From: WHSW01 sp036794585
GTDB lineage: Bacteria; Actinomycetota; Thermoleophilia; Solirubrobacterales; 70-9
Assembly: GCA_036794585.1 (NCBI GenBank)
Contig: DAIRGH010000087.1
Span: 1 to 12,699, forward strand
Direction: 5' to 3'
DNA length: 12,699 nucleotides
The notes under the pieces: model-generated
Told to the model about the DNA's origin: nothing
What the model saw: only the letters and a program-made list of their open reading frames with translations
Database searches by the model: none
Translations under genes and position numbers: made by a program
Shown here: positions 1 to 7,963 of the stretch, piece after piece
Numbering within the stretch: position 1 is the first letter of the stretch
Layout: the number at the start of each line of letters is the position of its first letter

Positions 1-1
1 G

Positions 2-1741
2 GCGCGCGAGCTTGCCGAGCGCCCGCACGCCGAGCAGGCGCCGCTGGCCTCGGCGGCGCAGGACAGCGGCGCCGGCGTGCCGTTCTCGGCCTTCGAACTG
101 CGCGCTGGGGTCGCCGCGGCTCAGCTGCTCGGCGAGCTTGCCACGGTCGGTGAGCTGCGCGGCTGCGAGCCGGCCGACCTCGGCGACGCGGCGGCGGCGC
201 TCGAGTCGGCCTCCGTGCCGGCCTGGCGCGGTCCGGCGAGCGGCCGGATCAGGATCCTCAGCCCCTACCGAGCCCGCGCGACGCGCGTGCGGGCGCTCTT
301 CGTCGCCTCGCTTCAGGACGGCGAGTTTCCGAGCGCCGGACCCGGCGATCCGCTGCTGTCGGAGGAGCGCCGGCGCGAGATCGGCCATCGCGACCTGCGG
401 CGGGCCGACCCAGCCGAGCAGGAGCGCTATCTCTTCTTCGCCTGCGTCTCGCGCCCGACCGATCGCCTCTATCTCAGCTGGCAGAGCTGCGACGAGGACG
501 GCGGCGCGCTGGCGCAGTCGCCGTTCGTCGACGAGGTCCTCGACCTCGTCTCGCCGCCACCGCCCGTGCGCGTGCGCGGCCTCGAGCGCGCGGTGCCGGC
601 GCCCGACGAGGCGACCTCGGCTCGCACGCTCGCCCGCGCGCTGGCGGTGGGCGGCTGGAGCGCTGACCGCGACGCGCCGCTCGAGCGGCTGGGCGTAGCC
701 GCCGACTGGAGCGAGCGGGTGCGAGGGCTGTTCGCCGACGTCCCCGATCCCAATGAGCTGCCCGGACCGCTCCATGTGCCCGCCGTGCTCGAGGTGCTCG
801 GCGCCCGCGACGTGTTCAGCGCCAACTCGCTCGAGGGCTGGGTCGAGTGTCCGTACCGCTGGTTCGTCGACCACGAGCTCTCGCCGCAGCGGCTCGAGCC
901 CGAGGCGGACCCGCTCTGGCTCGGCGGCATCGTCCACCGCGCGCTCGAGCTGCTCTACCGCGAGGCCCCGGGGGAGGACTCGATTCCCCGCCCCGGCGAC
1001 GTCAAGAGGTGGCAGCGGCGCTTCGGCGAGTTGGTCGAAGAGCAGGCGTCGAGCCGGGTGGCGCTCAATCGCTCGCGGCGCGCGGCGCTCGATCGCCTCA
1101 GGGTCCAGGTCGAGGCGTTCCTTGACGCCGAGGCCGCCAGCGAATCCGCCTTTCGCCCGAAGGTGCTGGAGCTGGGGTTCGGGCCCATGGACACCGGCGA
1201 CGGCGAGGACGAGCTGGCCGACGCGCTCCCGATCGGCGAGGTCTTCCTGCGCGGGCGCATCGACCGCATCGACCTCGCCCCGGACGGCCAGTCCGCGATC
1301 GTGCGCGACTACAAGACCGGCAAGACCGTCCCCCGAGCGGAGAAGTTCGGTGAGCGCGGCAAGCTTCAGATCCAGCTCTACATGCGGGTCGCCCAGCGAG
1401 TGATGGGCCTCGAACCGGTCGCCGGCCTCTACCAGCCGCTCGGTGCCAGCGGCCCCAGCGACCGGAAGGCGCGCGGGATCGTCCTGAAGAGAGATGAGCG
1501 CCTCGACGGGGTCGAGATCGTGCCCCAGGACCGCCGCGACGCCGACGATTTCGCGGCCGCCCTCGACGAGGCCGAGGCGACGGCAGCGACGGCGGCGCAG
1601 GAGATGCGTGCAGGTCTGATCGACCGCACCCCGATCGGCGACCAGTGCCCCAAGTACTGCACCTTTCAGCCGATCTGCAGGCTCGAGCGCGCGCTCGGGG
1701 CGGTCGGGGAGTCCTCGGGCGGCGGCGAGCGCGAGCAATGA
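2..1741 (+). CDS. AddB/RecB-like PD-(D/E)XK nuclease subunit (5' partial)
   Basis: This is the C-terminal part of a helicase-nuclease subunit that should pair with the next gene to unwind and trim DNA double-strand ends for recombination. The frame is open to the left edge, so the start and any motor domain lie outside the window; the GTG at 77 is just an internal codon. Numbering from it, remnants of helicase motifs V and VI appear near residues 57-85 and 118-135 (LFFACVSRPTDRLYLSW). The nuclease domain begins at about 247 and shows GGIVH (H287), GRIDRID (D396), DYKTG (D411, K413) and QIQLY (Q433, Y435), the RecB-type active-site order. Cys258 plus Cys524, Cys528 and Cys534 match the iron-sulfur staple of AddB-type nucleases, although the second spacing is x3 rather than the usual x2. 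The stop overlaps the next start. The family call is firm; AddB versus AdnA cannot be decided without the missing N-terminus. Confidence 0.9.
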   Translation, partial: ARELAERPHAEQAPLASAAQDSGAGVPFSAFELRAGVAAAQLLGELATVGELRGCEPADLGDAAAALESASVPAWRGPASGRIRILSPYRARATRVRALFVASLQDGEFPSAGPGDPLLSEERRREIGHRDLRRADPAEQERYLFFACVSRPTDRLYLSWQSCDEDGGALAQSPFVDEVLDLVSPPPPVRVRGLERAVPAPDEATSARTLARALAVGGWSADRDAPLERLGVAADWSERVRGLFADVPDPNELPGPLHVPAVLEVLGARDVFSANSLEGWVECPYRWFVDHELSPQRLEPEADPLWLGGIVHRALELLYREAPGEDSIPRPGDVKRWQRRFGELVEEQASSRVALNRSRRAALDRLRVQVEAFLDAEAASESAFRPKVLELGFGPMDTGDGEDELADALPIGEVFLRGRIDRIDLAPDGQSAIVRDYKTGKTVPRAEKFGERGKLQIQLYMRVAQRVMGLEPVAGLYQPLGASGPSDRKARGIVLKRDERLDGVEIVPQDRRDADDFAAALDEAEATAATAAQEMRAGLIDRTPIGDQCPKYCTFQPICRLERALGAVGESSGGGEREQ

Positions 1742-4700
1742 CCCCGATCCAGGGCCAGCTCTCGCTCGCGACCGACGGCCCGGCTCCGGCGCCTGAAGCG
1801 CCGCTGGTCACCGCGACCGAGGACTTCGCGCTCACCGCCGAGCAGGCGGCGGCGATCGAGGCCCGCGGCGGCGATGCGTTCATGGAGGCCGGCGCGGGCA
1901 CCGGCAAGACGACGGTGCTCGTAGATCGCTACTGCGCCGCGGTCGACGAGGACGAGGTCGAGGTCGAGCGGGTGCTCGCGTTCACGTTCACCGACCGCGC
2001 CGCGGCCGAGATGCGCGCGCGGGTGCGTCGCGAGCTGCTCGCCCGCGCCCGGGATGCCGGGACTCGCGGCGACGACCTGCGTGCCGACCGGCTGCGAACC
2101 GCGGCGCGCGCCAGCGAGCGCGGCTGGGTGATGACGATCCACGCCTTCTGCCGGCGGCTGCTCGCGTCTCATCCGCTCGCCGCCGGACTCGACCCGCGGT
2201 TTCGCGTACTCGACGCCGCCGAGGCCAACCGGCTTTGCGACCGAGCCGTCAACGATGCGCTCGACGAGCTGCTCGCCGAGGGCGACGAGGACGTCGCGCG
2301 GGCGGCGTCCGCGTATCAGGCCTGGCGGATCACGGCGATGACGATCGGCGCCCACGAGCGCCTGCGCAGCCAGGGGATGGCCGAGCCGCGGCTCCCCGAG
2401 GTCTCCGAGCCGGTGCACTCGCCCGGGCGCAACGAGGAGCAACGGCCGCTGACGCCGGAGGAAATGGAGGCGGCATTGAGCGCCCGCGCTGCCCTGGAGC
2501 GTCTGCTGGAGGGCTTTCACAGCCGCTACGAGCAGCTCAAGGAGGAGCGCTCTGCGCTCGACTTTCAGGATCTCGAGCTGCGGGCCCTGGCCCTGCTGCG
2601 GGAATCGCCAGCGATCGCGGAATCGTGGCGAGGCCGCTTCGAGCACGTGATGGTCGACGAGTTTCAGGACACCAACCGGGTCCAGCTCGGCCTGATCGAG
2701 GCACTGCGCGGTCCGGAGACGAAGGTGTTCATGGTCGGCGACGAGAACCAGTCGATTTACCGCTTTCGCAACGCCGACCTGGAGGTTTTTCGCGAGCAGC
2801 GTGAGGCGGCGCGGGTCTCCGGCGATTGCGAGGTCCTGCCGCTGCGCGGCAACTTCCGTTCCCTGCCCGCGGTGCTGGCCGCGGTGAACGAGGTCGGCAG
2901 GACGCTCCTGGACGGCTTCAAGGAGCTCACCGCCGGGCGGGCGGCCGACACCGGTCCCGGTGAGATCGAGCTGCTGCTCACCCTCGACGAGCGTGGCAAG
3001 GGCGGGCGCCGCTGGGACGCCGAGGAGATCGAGCTCGACCCGCCGGCGACCGGCTCGGGTGCACGGATCGTCGCCGAGGCACGGTTTCTGGCCCAGCGCC
3101 TGCGGGCGCTCGTCGACGCCGGTGAAGCCGAGCGCGGCGAGATCGTCGTCCTGCTGCGCGCCTTCACCCACGTCGACGCCTATGAGGAGGCGCTGCGGCG
3201 CGCCGGCATGCGGCCGTTTGTGGTCGGCGGGCGCGGCTACTGGACCCAGCAGCAGGTCGAGGACCTCGCCCGGCTGCTCGGGGTGCTCGCCAACCCCCTC
3301 GACGACGAGCGCCTCTTCGGCGCGCTCGCCTCGTTCGCGGCCGGGGTCTCGCCGGACGCCCTCTGGCTGCTGCGCCATGCCGCGCGCAACGAGGAGGATC
3401 GGCCCCGCCACGTCTGGCCGGTGCTTCACTGGCGCTACGGCGACGGTCCCGAGCCAAACGCCGCTCAGCCCGACTGGCTCGAGTCGATCCCTGCCGAGGA
3501 CGTGGCGCGGCTCGAGCGCTTCTGCCGGATCGTCGCCGGCCTGCGCGCCGAGGCGCCGCTGCTGTCGCTCGAGGAGCTGATCGAGCGCACCATGAGCGCC
3601 TTCGGCTACGACCTCGGGCTGATCGCCCGCGAGGGGGGCCCGGGGCGGATGGCCAACGTGCGCAAGCTGATGCGGCTGGCGCGTGAGTACGAGCGCAACG
3701 AGCGGCGCGATCTGGCCGGCTTCCTCGCCCTCGCCGCCTCCAGCACTCGTCGCGACGAGCGCGAGGGCATGGCCGCCGTCCAGGCCGAGGGCCACGACGG
3801 GGTCCGAGTGATGACCGTGCACGCCGCCAAGGGCCTGGAGTTCCCCGTAGTCGCGGTACCCGATCTCGGCCGCGACCTGGACGCGGGTCACTGGCACGAG
3901 GACCTGAGGATCGGGCGGGCTCCGGCCGACGCCGACGGTCCTCCCCGCTTCGGCATGCGGCTCACGTTCCCCGCGGAAAAGTCGTTCGGGCTCTGGGAGC
4001 TCACGCAGCTCAACCAGGAGGAGAGCGCAGCCGAGGCCCAGGAGGGCTGCCGGCTGATATACGTCGCCGCCTCGCGCGCCCGCGACCGGCTGATCCTCAG
4101 CGGGCTCTACCGGCCTGACGAGCTCGACCCGGCCGAGGAGCGCAAGCCCAACGACACCGCCCTGCGGAGGTTGCTGCCGGCACTCGCCGCCCATGGCTGG
4201 ACCGGCGGCGAGGGCAGCGTCACGCTGCCCGGAGCAATCTCGGTCGACGGCTCGACCGAGCTCCCCGACGCCGAGTTGCGGGTACGGCTCAGCGAGCCAG
4301 GCCCGCAGCGGGCGCTGGAACTGGTGCGCACCCTGCCGCCCCCGCCCGAGCCCGACCCGTTCGAGCGGCTCGGCGATCCGCCGCCGCTGCTCGACCCGCG
4401 CCAGTCGGCGGTGCCGGTCGGCCATCTCTCCTACTCGACCCTGGCCCTCTATGAGCGCTGCGGCTACCGCTTCTACGTCGAGCGGGTGCTGGGCGCGCGC
4501 GAGGGGCTGAGCCCCGCGGTCTCGGCGGACAGCGCCGACGACGGCGAGGAGCCCGAGACCGCCGACGAGCTGGTCGAGCCCGGCGTCTCGCGCTCCCATG
4601 CGCTCGGGATCGGCAACGCCGTCCACGCCGCGCTCGAGTGGAGCGCCCGGCGCGGCTGGCAGGAGCCGCCGGAGCCGCTGCTTCAGACGCTGCTCGCTCG

Positions 4701-5232
4701 CGAGGGCGTCGGCGACGGCGACGACGCCCTCGGCTGGGCGCGGCGGCTGGTCTCGGGCTGGCTCGAGGCGCCGCTCCGCGCCGAGCTCGAGACGACGACG
4801 CTGCGACCCGAGCTTCCGTTCGTGCTCGCGCTCGGCGAGACGGTGGTGCGCGGGCAGATCGACCTGCTCGCAACCTCGGCGGACGCGATCGCGACCGTCG
4901 TCGACTACAAGACCGACGCGCTCGACGGCCGCTCGCCGCTGGAGCTGGCCGAGCGCTACCGCGCCCAGCGCGAGATCTACGCGCTTGCCGCGAGCGGCGG
5001 CGCGGAGGTGCGAGTGGCCCACGTGTTCCTCGAGGCGCCGAACGAGCCCGTGGTCGAGGTGCTCGGTCCCGCCGAGCTGGATGCGGCGAATGCGCGGCTG
5101 GAGGGAGTGGTCGAGCGCATGCGCGGCGGCGACTTCGAGGTGACCGAGACGCCGTATGCGGCACTGTGCTTCGGCTGTCCGGCGGCGGCGCGCCTGTGCC
5201 CGCGGCCGGCGTGGAAGCCGAGCCGGCCGTGA
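1738..5232 (+). CDS. AddA-like UvrD-family helicase with C-terminal RecB nuclease domain
   Basis: This is an ATP-driven SF1 DNA helicase fused to a RecB-type nuclease, the partner of the preceding subunit in break resection. The ATG at 1738 overlaps the upstream TGA (ATGA), which implies translational coupling; the frame is open further up to 1645, but that part lies inside the previous gene. The protein has 1164 residues, usual for AddA. Motifs in order are Walker A GAGTGKTT (52-59), motif Ia around FTFTDRAAAEM, Walker B VDEFQDTN (306-313), motif III GDENQSIYRF (334-343), motif V TVHAAKGLEFP (from 693) and motif VI RLIYVAASRARDR (from 772). The nuclease domain carries H963, D1042 in GQIDLL, D1056 and K1058 in DYKTD, and Q1077/Y1081. 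Cys908, Cys1144, Cys1147 and Cys1154 look like a second iron-sulfur site, unusual for an AddA-type subunit. Helicase and nuclease both appear intact. Confidence 0.95.
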   Translation: MTPIQGQLSLATDGPAPAPEAPLVTATEDFALTAEQAAAIEARGGDAFMEAGAGTGKTTVLVDRYCAAVDEDEVEVERVLAFTFTDRAAAEMRARVRRELLARARDAGTRGDDLRADRLRTAARASERGWVMTIHAFCRRLLASHPLAAGLDPRFRVLDAAEANRLCDRAVNDALDELLAEGDEDVARAASAYQAWRITAMTIGAHERLRSQGMAEPRLPEVSEPVHSPGRNEEQRPLTPEEMEAALSARAALERLLEGFHSRYEQLKEERSALDFQDLELRALALLRESPAIAESWRGRFEHVMVDEFQDTNRVQLGLIEALRGPETKVFMVGDENQSIYRFRNADLEVFREQREAARVSGDCEVLPLRGNFRSLPAVLAAVNEVGRTLLDGFKELTAGRAADTGPGEIELLLTLDERGKGGRRWDAEEIELDPPATGSGARIVAEARFLAQRLRALVDAGEAERGEIVVLLRAFTHVDAYEEALRRAGMRPFVVGGRGYWTQQQVEDLARLLGVLANPLDDERLFGALASFAAGVSPDALWLLRHAARNEEDRPRHVWPVLHWRYGDGPEPNAAQPDWLESIPAEDVARLERFCRIVAGLRAEAPLLSLEELIERTMSAFGYDLGLIAREGGPGRMANVRKLMRLAREYERNERRDLAGFLALAASSTRRDEREGMAAVQAEGHDGVRVMTVHAAKGLEFPVVAVPDLGRDLDAGHWHEDLRIGRAPADADGPPRFGMRLTFPAEKSFGLWELTQLNQEESAAEAQEGCRLIYVAASRARDRLILSGLYRPDELDPAEERKPNDTALRRLLPALAAHGWTGGEGSVTLPGAISVDGSTELPDAELRVRLSEPGPQRALELVRTLPPPPEPDPFERLGDPPPLLDPRQSAVPVGHLSYSTLALYERCGYRFYVERVLGAREGLSPAVSADSADDGEEPETADELVEPGVSRSHALGIGNAVHAALEWSARRGWQEPPEPLLQTLLAREGVGDGDDALGWARRLVSGWLEAPLRAELETTTLRPELPFVLALGETVVRGQIDLLATSADAIATVVDYKTDALDGRSPLELAERYRAQREIYALAASGGAEVRVAHVFLEAPNEPVVEVLGPAELDAANARLEGVVERMRGGDFEVTETPYAALCFGCPAAARLCPRPAWKPSRP

Positions 5233-5804
5233 GCGGGCTGGCGGTCTTCGGCTACGCCTCGCTGGTCAGCCCGGCGAGCGCTGCCGAGACGCTCGGCCGG
5301 CAAGTCGAGGTCTCCGCGCTGGCCCGGCTTCACGGCCACGCCCGCGACTGGACGGTCGGCCGAGACAACACCGCGACCGAGAAGCAGTTCGCCCGCCCCG
5401 ACGGCTCGATCCCTCACTACTGCCTCGGGCTCAACATCCATCCCGCGGACGACGCCGAGCCGCCTAACGGCGTCCTGATCGAGCTCACCGCACCCGAGCT
5501 TGACCGCCTCGACATCCGCGAGCTGCGCTTTCACCGCACCGAGGTCACCGAGCTGATCGAGCCGGCGATCGACTTCGACTCGGTCTTCGCCTACCGCGCC
5601 CGACCCGAAAACCACCACCCCACACCACCCGACGACGCAATCGTAATCGCCACCTACCCCCGCCACGTCGAGGCCGCCTTCGCCGCGCTCGGCCCCGACC
5701 AGCTCGACCTCTACCGCGAGACCACGCCCCCACCCCCGGTCGAGGTCACCGAGGCGACCCTCGTCGCCGACGCGATCCCTCCGGGCAACCCGCGGGCGTG
5801 GTGA
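5229..5804 (+). CDS. Gamma-glutamylcyclotransferase-like (GGCT-fold) protein
   Basis: This 191-residue protein resembles the gamma-glutamylcyclotransferase family, whose members release 5-oxoproline from gamma-glutamyl amines or peptides. The N-terminus has the family's FGYASL strand-loop (residues 7-12, like the GYGS substrate loop). A Leu-Asp-x-Arg-Glu segment puts Glu98 where the catalytic glutamate is expected. Asn80-Gly81 followed by a hydrophobic strand fits the core barrel. I chose the GTG at 5229 because it overlaps the helicase TGA (GTGA) and begins just before the conserved strand; the same frame is open far upstream inside the helicase gene, but that translation is arginine/alanine-rich noise. 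The coupling puts it in the resection operon, though nothing known links such enzymes to DNA repair. The substrate is unknown, and some family members are not true cyclotransferases. It ends 25 bases from the convergent membrane-protein gene. Confidence 0.8.
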   Translation: MSGLAVFGYASLVSPASAAETLGRQVEVSALARLHGHARDWTVGRDNTATEKQFARPDGSIPHYCLGLNIHPADDAEPPNGVLIELTAPELDRLDIRELRFHRTEVTELIEPAIDFDSVFAYRARPENHHPTPPDDAIVIATYPRHVEAAFAALGPDQLDLYRETTPPPPVEVTEATLVADAIPPGNPRAW

Positions 5805-5829
5805 GCCCAGCTTCGGCGAGCGTCAAAGT

Positions 5830-7326
5830 TCAGCCGTGGTCGGGTGGCGACATGATGTTCGGGTGACGGCCACCCGTCGGGGTGGACCGGGTGCGAATTA
5901 CGAAATCGTCAAAGCCGGCCCCGTTGAGGTGGATTTCGTAGACGCCCAGCTCGCCGAGCTTGACAACGTGGGTGGAGCGCCACGGCCCGTGGGCGCGGCA
6001 CGAGACTCGTGCATTTGCGACCGGCTCGCCCCGCAGGAACGTGGTCGCGTAGAACTCTCGATCCTTCCCGCCCCGCGCGGCGCAGTGCAGGTTGACGTAC
6101 TGCCCGGGTCGCTTGGGGGAGGTCCGGTGGTCGTGGCCGTCGTGATCCGTGAGCACAACGGCGCCCGTATCGATTCCTTGCTCGTTTGGCTTCACCCCTC
6201 CGTGCGAGGCTCGCTGCGTGGAGCCGCTCGAATCGAGCCGAGCGCGAACGAACGCGGGGAGGTCCGCCTCGCTGTCGATCCGTTCGATCTCTCCCTCCCG
6301 TCGGGCTCTGAGATGCGCGTGCTCTCGCTGAGCCGCCTCTCCGATCCGGTCACTGCACGCATGGATTCTGCGTGCGTCGTCGGCAGTGACCTCGCCCTCG
6401 ATCGAAAAGAGCCCGGTGCCGAGAACCTTGACGACGCAGCGGCCGACGACGGGACCGTCCCGTAGCAGCATGTCCGCGTTCTCCTGGCTGGGTGACACCG
6501 GGGGTGGTGGCTCGAGTCCAAGCTCTTCGCAGTCCGCCTGGCCGTCTGCAAGGGCCTCCGCGTAGGGCTCGAACTCGCCACCCAGCGCAGCCAGTTCGTC
6601 GACCCCGAACGTCTTCGCATCGAGTCCGTCACTCTCTTGCCGAGACCGAATGGCGATCAGGACGGCGGGCGCATAGGTGGATCCGTCCTCGGTATCGGTG
6701 CTGACGATCGCTCGCTTGCCACTGCCGCTCTGCAGCCCCATCGACGCCACGACGGCTCGATCCGGCCCCAATCGCCCCCCCTGCGGCAGCTCGAGGTCGA
6801 CTACGCCACGCCCGGGTGCCGGCGGCGCGTCGAGCACGTGGTAGGGGATGCGGATGCCGAAGCCCAGTCGATTTGGCCCGCCGTTGCAGTTAGCAGCGAG
6901 ATCGATGTGCCCTGCCCAGGTACCGGCGTGGTTAGGCGAGCCAGGCACTGAGAAGACACGCACACGGTCGATTCCGGCCGCCTCGAGTTCCTGGTTCATC
7001 TCGTCTGCGCTCGCACCGGCATCTTCGATGGTCAGCGTCACCCCGTCCGGCCCTCTTTCGATAGCCAGCGCCCGCTCGGGGCCGGGCGTGAGTCCGTCAC
7101 CTCCGCCGGCCAAGACGATTGCCAACACGGCCGCCGCCAGCCCCCCGGCCCCGGCGACCACAAGCGCCGTCCGCCGAGAGCGTGTCGGTGGCTTGGGAGG
7201 ACCGAGCTCCTGCGTGGCCCGCCGCTTGACGTTCGCCCGGACAAGCGTCTCGTCGACATCATCTGCGCGCGCGGGGTCAGCGTCGCGCAGGCGGTCGAGA
7301 ATCGGATCGCGCTCGTCACCCGTCAT
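5830..7326 (-). CDS. Single-pass membrane protein, probable anti-sigma partner
   Basis: I do not recognise a named family. The 498-residue protein has a short charged cytoplasmic segment (1-52), one membrane helix at about 54-73 and a large outer part. Residues 86-125 have the pattern ALAIERGPDGVTLTIED followed by a helix and a short strand, which I recall from membrane proteins encoded after sigma factors in actinobacteria. All six cysteines (147, 266, 297, 324, 415, 443) lie outside, so disulfides are likely. Residues 393-400 (TDHDGHDH) are rich in His and Asp, and about 405-476 look like a beta-sandwich. The start ATG overlaps the stop of the sigma gene (ATGA), and this coupling is the main reason to infer an anti-sigma role. 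There is no HxxxCxxC zinc anti-sigma motif in the cytoplasmic part. It could instead be an unrelated envelope protein controlled by that sigma factor. Confidence 0.6.
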   Translation of the reverse strand: MTGDERDPILDRLRDADPARADDVDETLVRANVKRRATQELGPPKPPTRSRRTALVVAGAGGLAAAVLAIVLAGGGDGLTPGPERALAIERGPDGVTLTIEDAGASADEMNQELEAAGIDRVRVFSVPGSPNHAGTWAGHIDLAANCNGGPNRLGFGIRIPYHVLDAPPAPGRGVVDLELPQGGRLGPDRAVVASMGLQSGSGKRAIVSTDTEDGSTYAPAVLIAIRSRQESDGLDAKTFGVDELAALGGEFEPYAEALADGQADCEELGLEPPPPVSPSQENADMLLRDGPVVGRCVVKVLGTGLFSIEGEVTADDARRIHACSDRIGEAAQREHAHLRARREGEIERIDSEADLPAFVRARLDSSGSTQRASHGGVKPNEQGIDTGAVVLTDHDGHDHRTSPKRPGQYVNLHCAARGGKDREFYATTFLRGEPVANARVSCRAHGPWRSTHVVKLGELGVYEIHLNGAGFDDFVIRTRSTPTGGRHPNIMSPPDHG

Positions 7327-7883
7327 CGCGACGACTCCGCCTGTGTTTGGTCGGTCGGTCCGGTCATCACCTGTTCATGGCCGTCGGCGTCGAGATGTTT
7401 CTCGAGCGCGCGCCGGGCACGATGGAGGCGGACGCGAAACGCCCCGGGCGTGATCCCGAGGACCTTCGCGGCGTCCTCGGTGGAAAGCCCGTCCCAGGCG
7501 ATGAGCCGCAGGGTCTCGCGCTCACCCTCCGACAGCTGCGCGAACGCCCGGTTGATCTCCGAACGGGCGGCGTGCAGGTCGGCCGGGTCGCGTCCGCTCA
7601 TTTCGGGCTGGGATGACAGACGACCCCTCAACCGGGCGCGACGACGCCCGGATCTCCGATGCGTCGAAATCGTTCGCAAACAAACGCCGTAGAGCCACGG
7701 GAGTGCCGGGTCCGGGATCTCGGCTCGGCGCCGCCAGGCGACGAGGAAGGTGTCGGCCAGCACGTCCTCGATCAATGCCCGCTCCGAGACGCGTCGGCGC
7801 GCAAACGCGTACAGCGCCGCGTGGTGGCGGTCGACGAGCTCCCCGAACGCCGCGGAGTCGAAGGGCAACTCGGACGGACCCAT
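7323..7883 (-). CDS. ECF-type RNA polymerase sigma factor
   Basis: This is a short sigma-70 family factor that directs RNA polymerase to selected promoters, probably in response to an envelope signal. Region 2 covers about residues 13-55 (FGELVDRHHAALYAFARRRV, then LADTFLVAWRR) and region 4 covers about 111-164, with the helix-turn-helix STEDAAKVLGITPGAFRVRL. Neither region 1.1 nor region 3 is present, as in ECF factors. The length of 186 residues is normal. The start must be the ATG at 7883 or the GTG directly before it, because an in-frame TAG lies at 7904-7902. An AGGTG stretch abuts the ATG, closer than a standard ribosome site, so initiation may be near-leaderless. It is coupled to the membrane protein downstream, a usual sigma/anti-sigma order. 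I see no clear GGAAC-type autoregulated promoter upstream. Confidence 0.92.
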   Translation of the reverse strand: MGPSELPFDSAAFGELVDRHHAALYAFARRRVSERALIEDVLADTFLVAWRRRAEIPDPALPWLYGVCLRTISTHRRSGRRRARLRGRLSSQPEMSGRDPADLHAARSEINRAFAQLSEGERETLRLIAWDGLSTEDAAKVLGITPGAFRVRLHRARRALEKHLDADGHEQVMTGPTDQTQAESSR

Positions 7884-7886
7884 CAC

Positions 7887-7963
7887 CTGTTTATGGCCAC
7901 TCTAGGCTCCGAGGTTACGGCGGTAGGGCGGTCCGGCCGCTGTCAAGTGATAAGACCGCTGCC
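7887..7963. promoter_or_regulatory. Divergent promoter region between sigma factor and RibD-C gene
   Basis: This 77-base gap must hold the promoters of both flanking genes. On the - strand a perfect TTGACA lies at 7946-7941, but no good -10 box sits 16-18 bases beyond it; TAGAGT at 7904-7899 is a weak -10 candidate closer to the sigma start. On the + strand GATAAG at 7949-7954 lies 9 bases before the ATG. An inverted repeat with 6-base arms (GCGGTC 7928-7933, GACCGC 7954-7959) could be an operator. The region is certain from the gene layout; the individual boxes are weak. Confidence 0.4.

Noticed and set aside
1943..1972. Short GAGGTCGAGG-type repeat near the helicase N-terminus
   Set aside because: It is coding sequence for an acidic DEDEVEVE stretch, not a separate repeat element.
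1666..5022. Very long open frame (1118 codons) on the - strand opposite the helicase gene
   Set aside because: It mirrors codon positions of a strongly supported helicase-nuclease gene in GC-rich DNA, and its translation is arginine/glycine/leucine-rich with no recognisable domain.
4638..5228. Upstream extension of the GGCT-like frame inside the helicase gene
   Set aside because: The translation is arginine/alanine-rich noise and overlaps the nuclease domain; the conserved fold begins right after the GTG at 5229.
7613..7963. Upstream extension of the RibD-C frame
   Set aside because: It runs antisense through the sigma factor gene and has no family likeness; the conserved first strand starts at the ATG at 7964.
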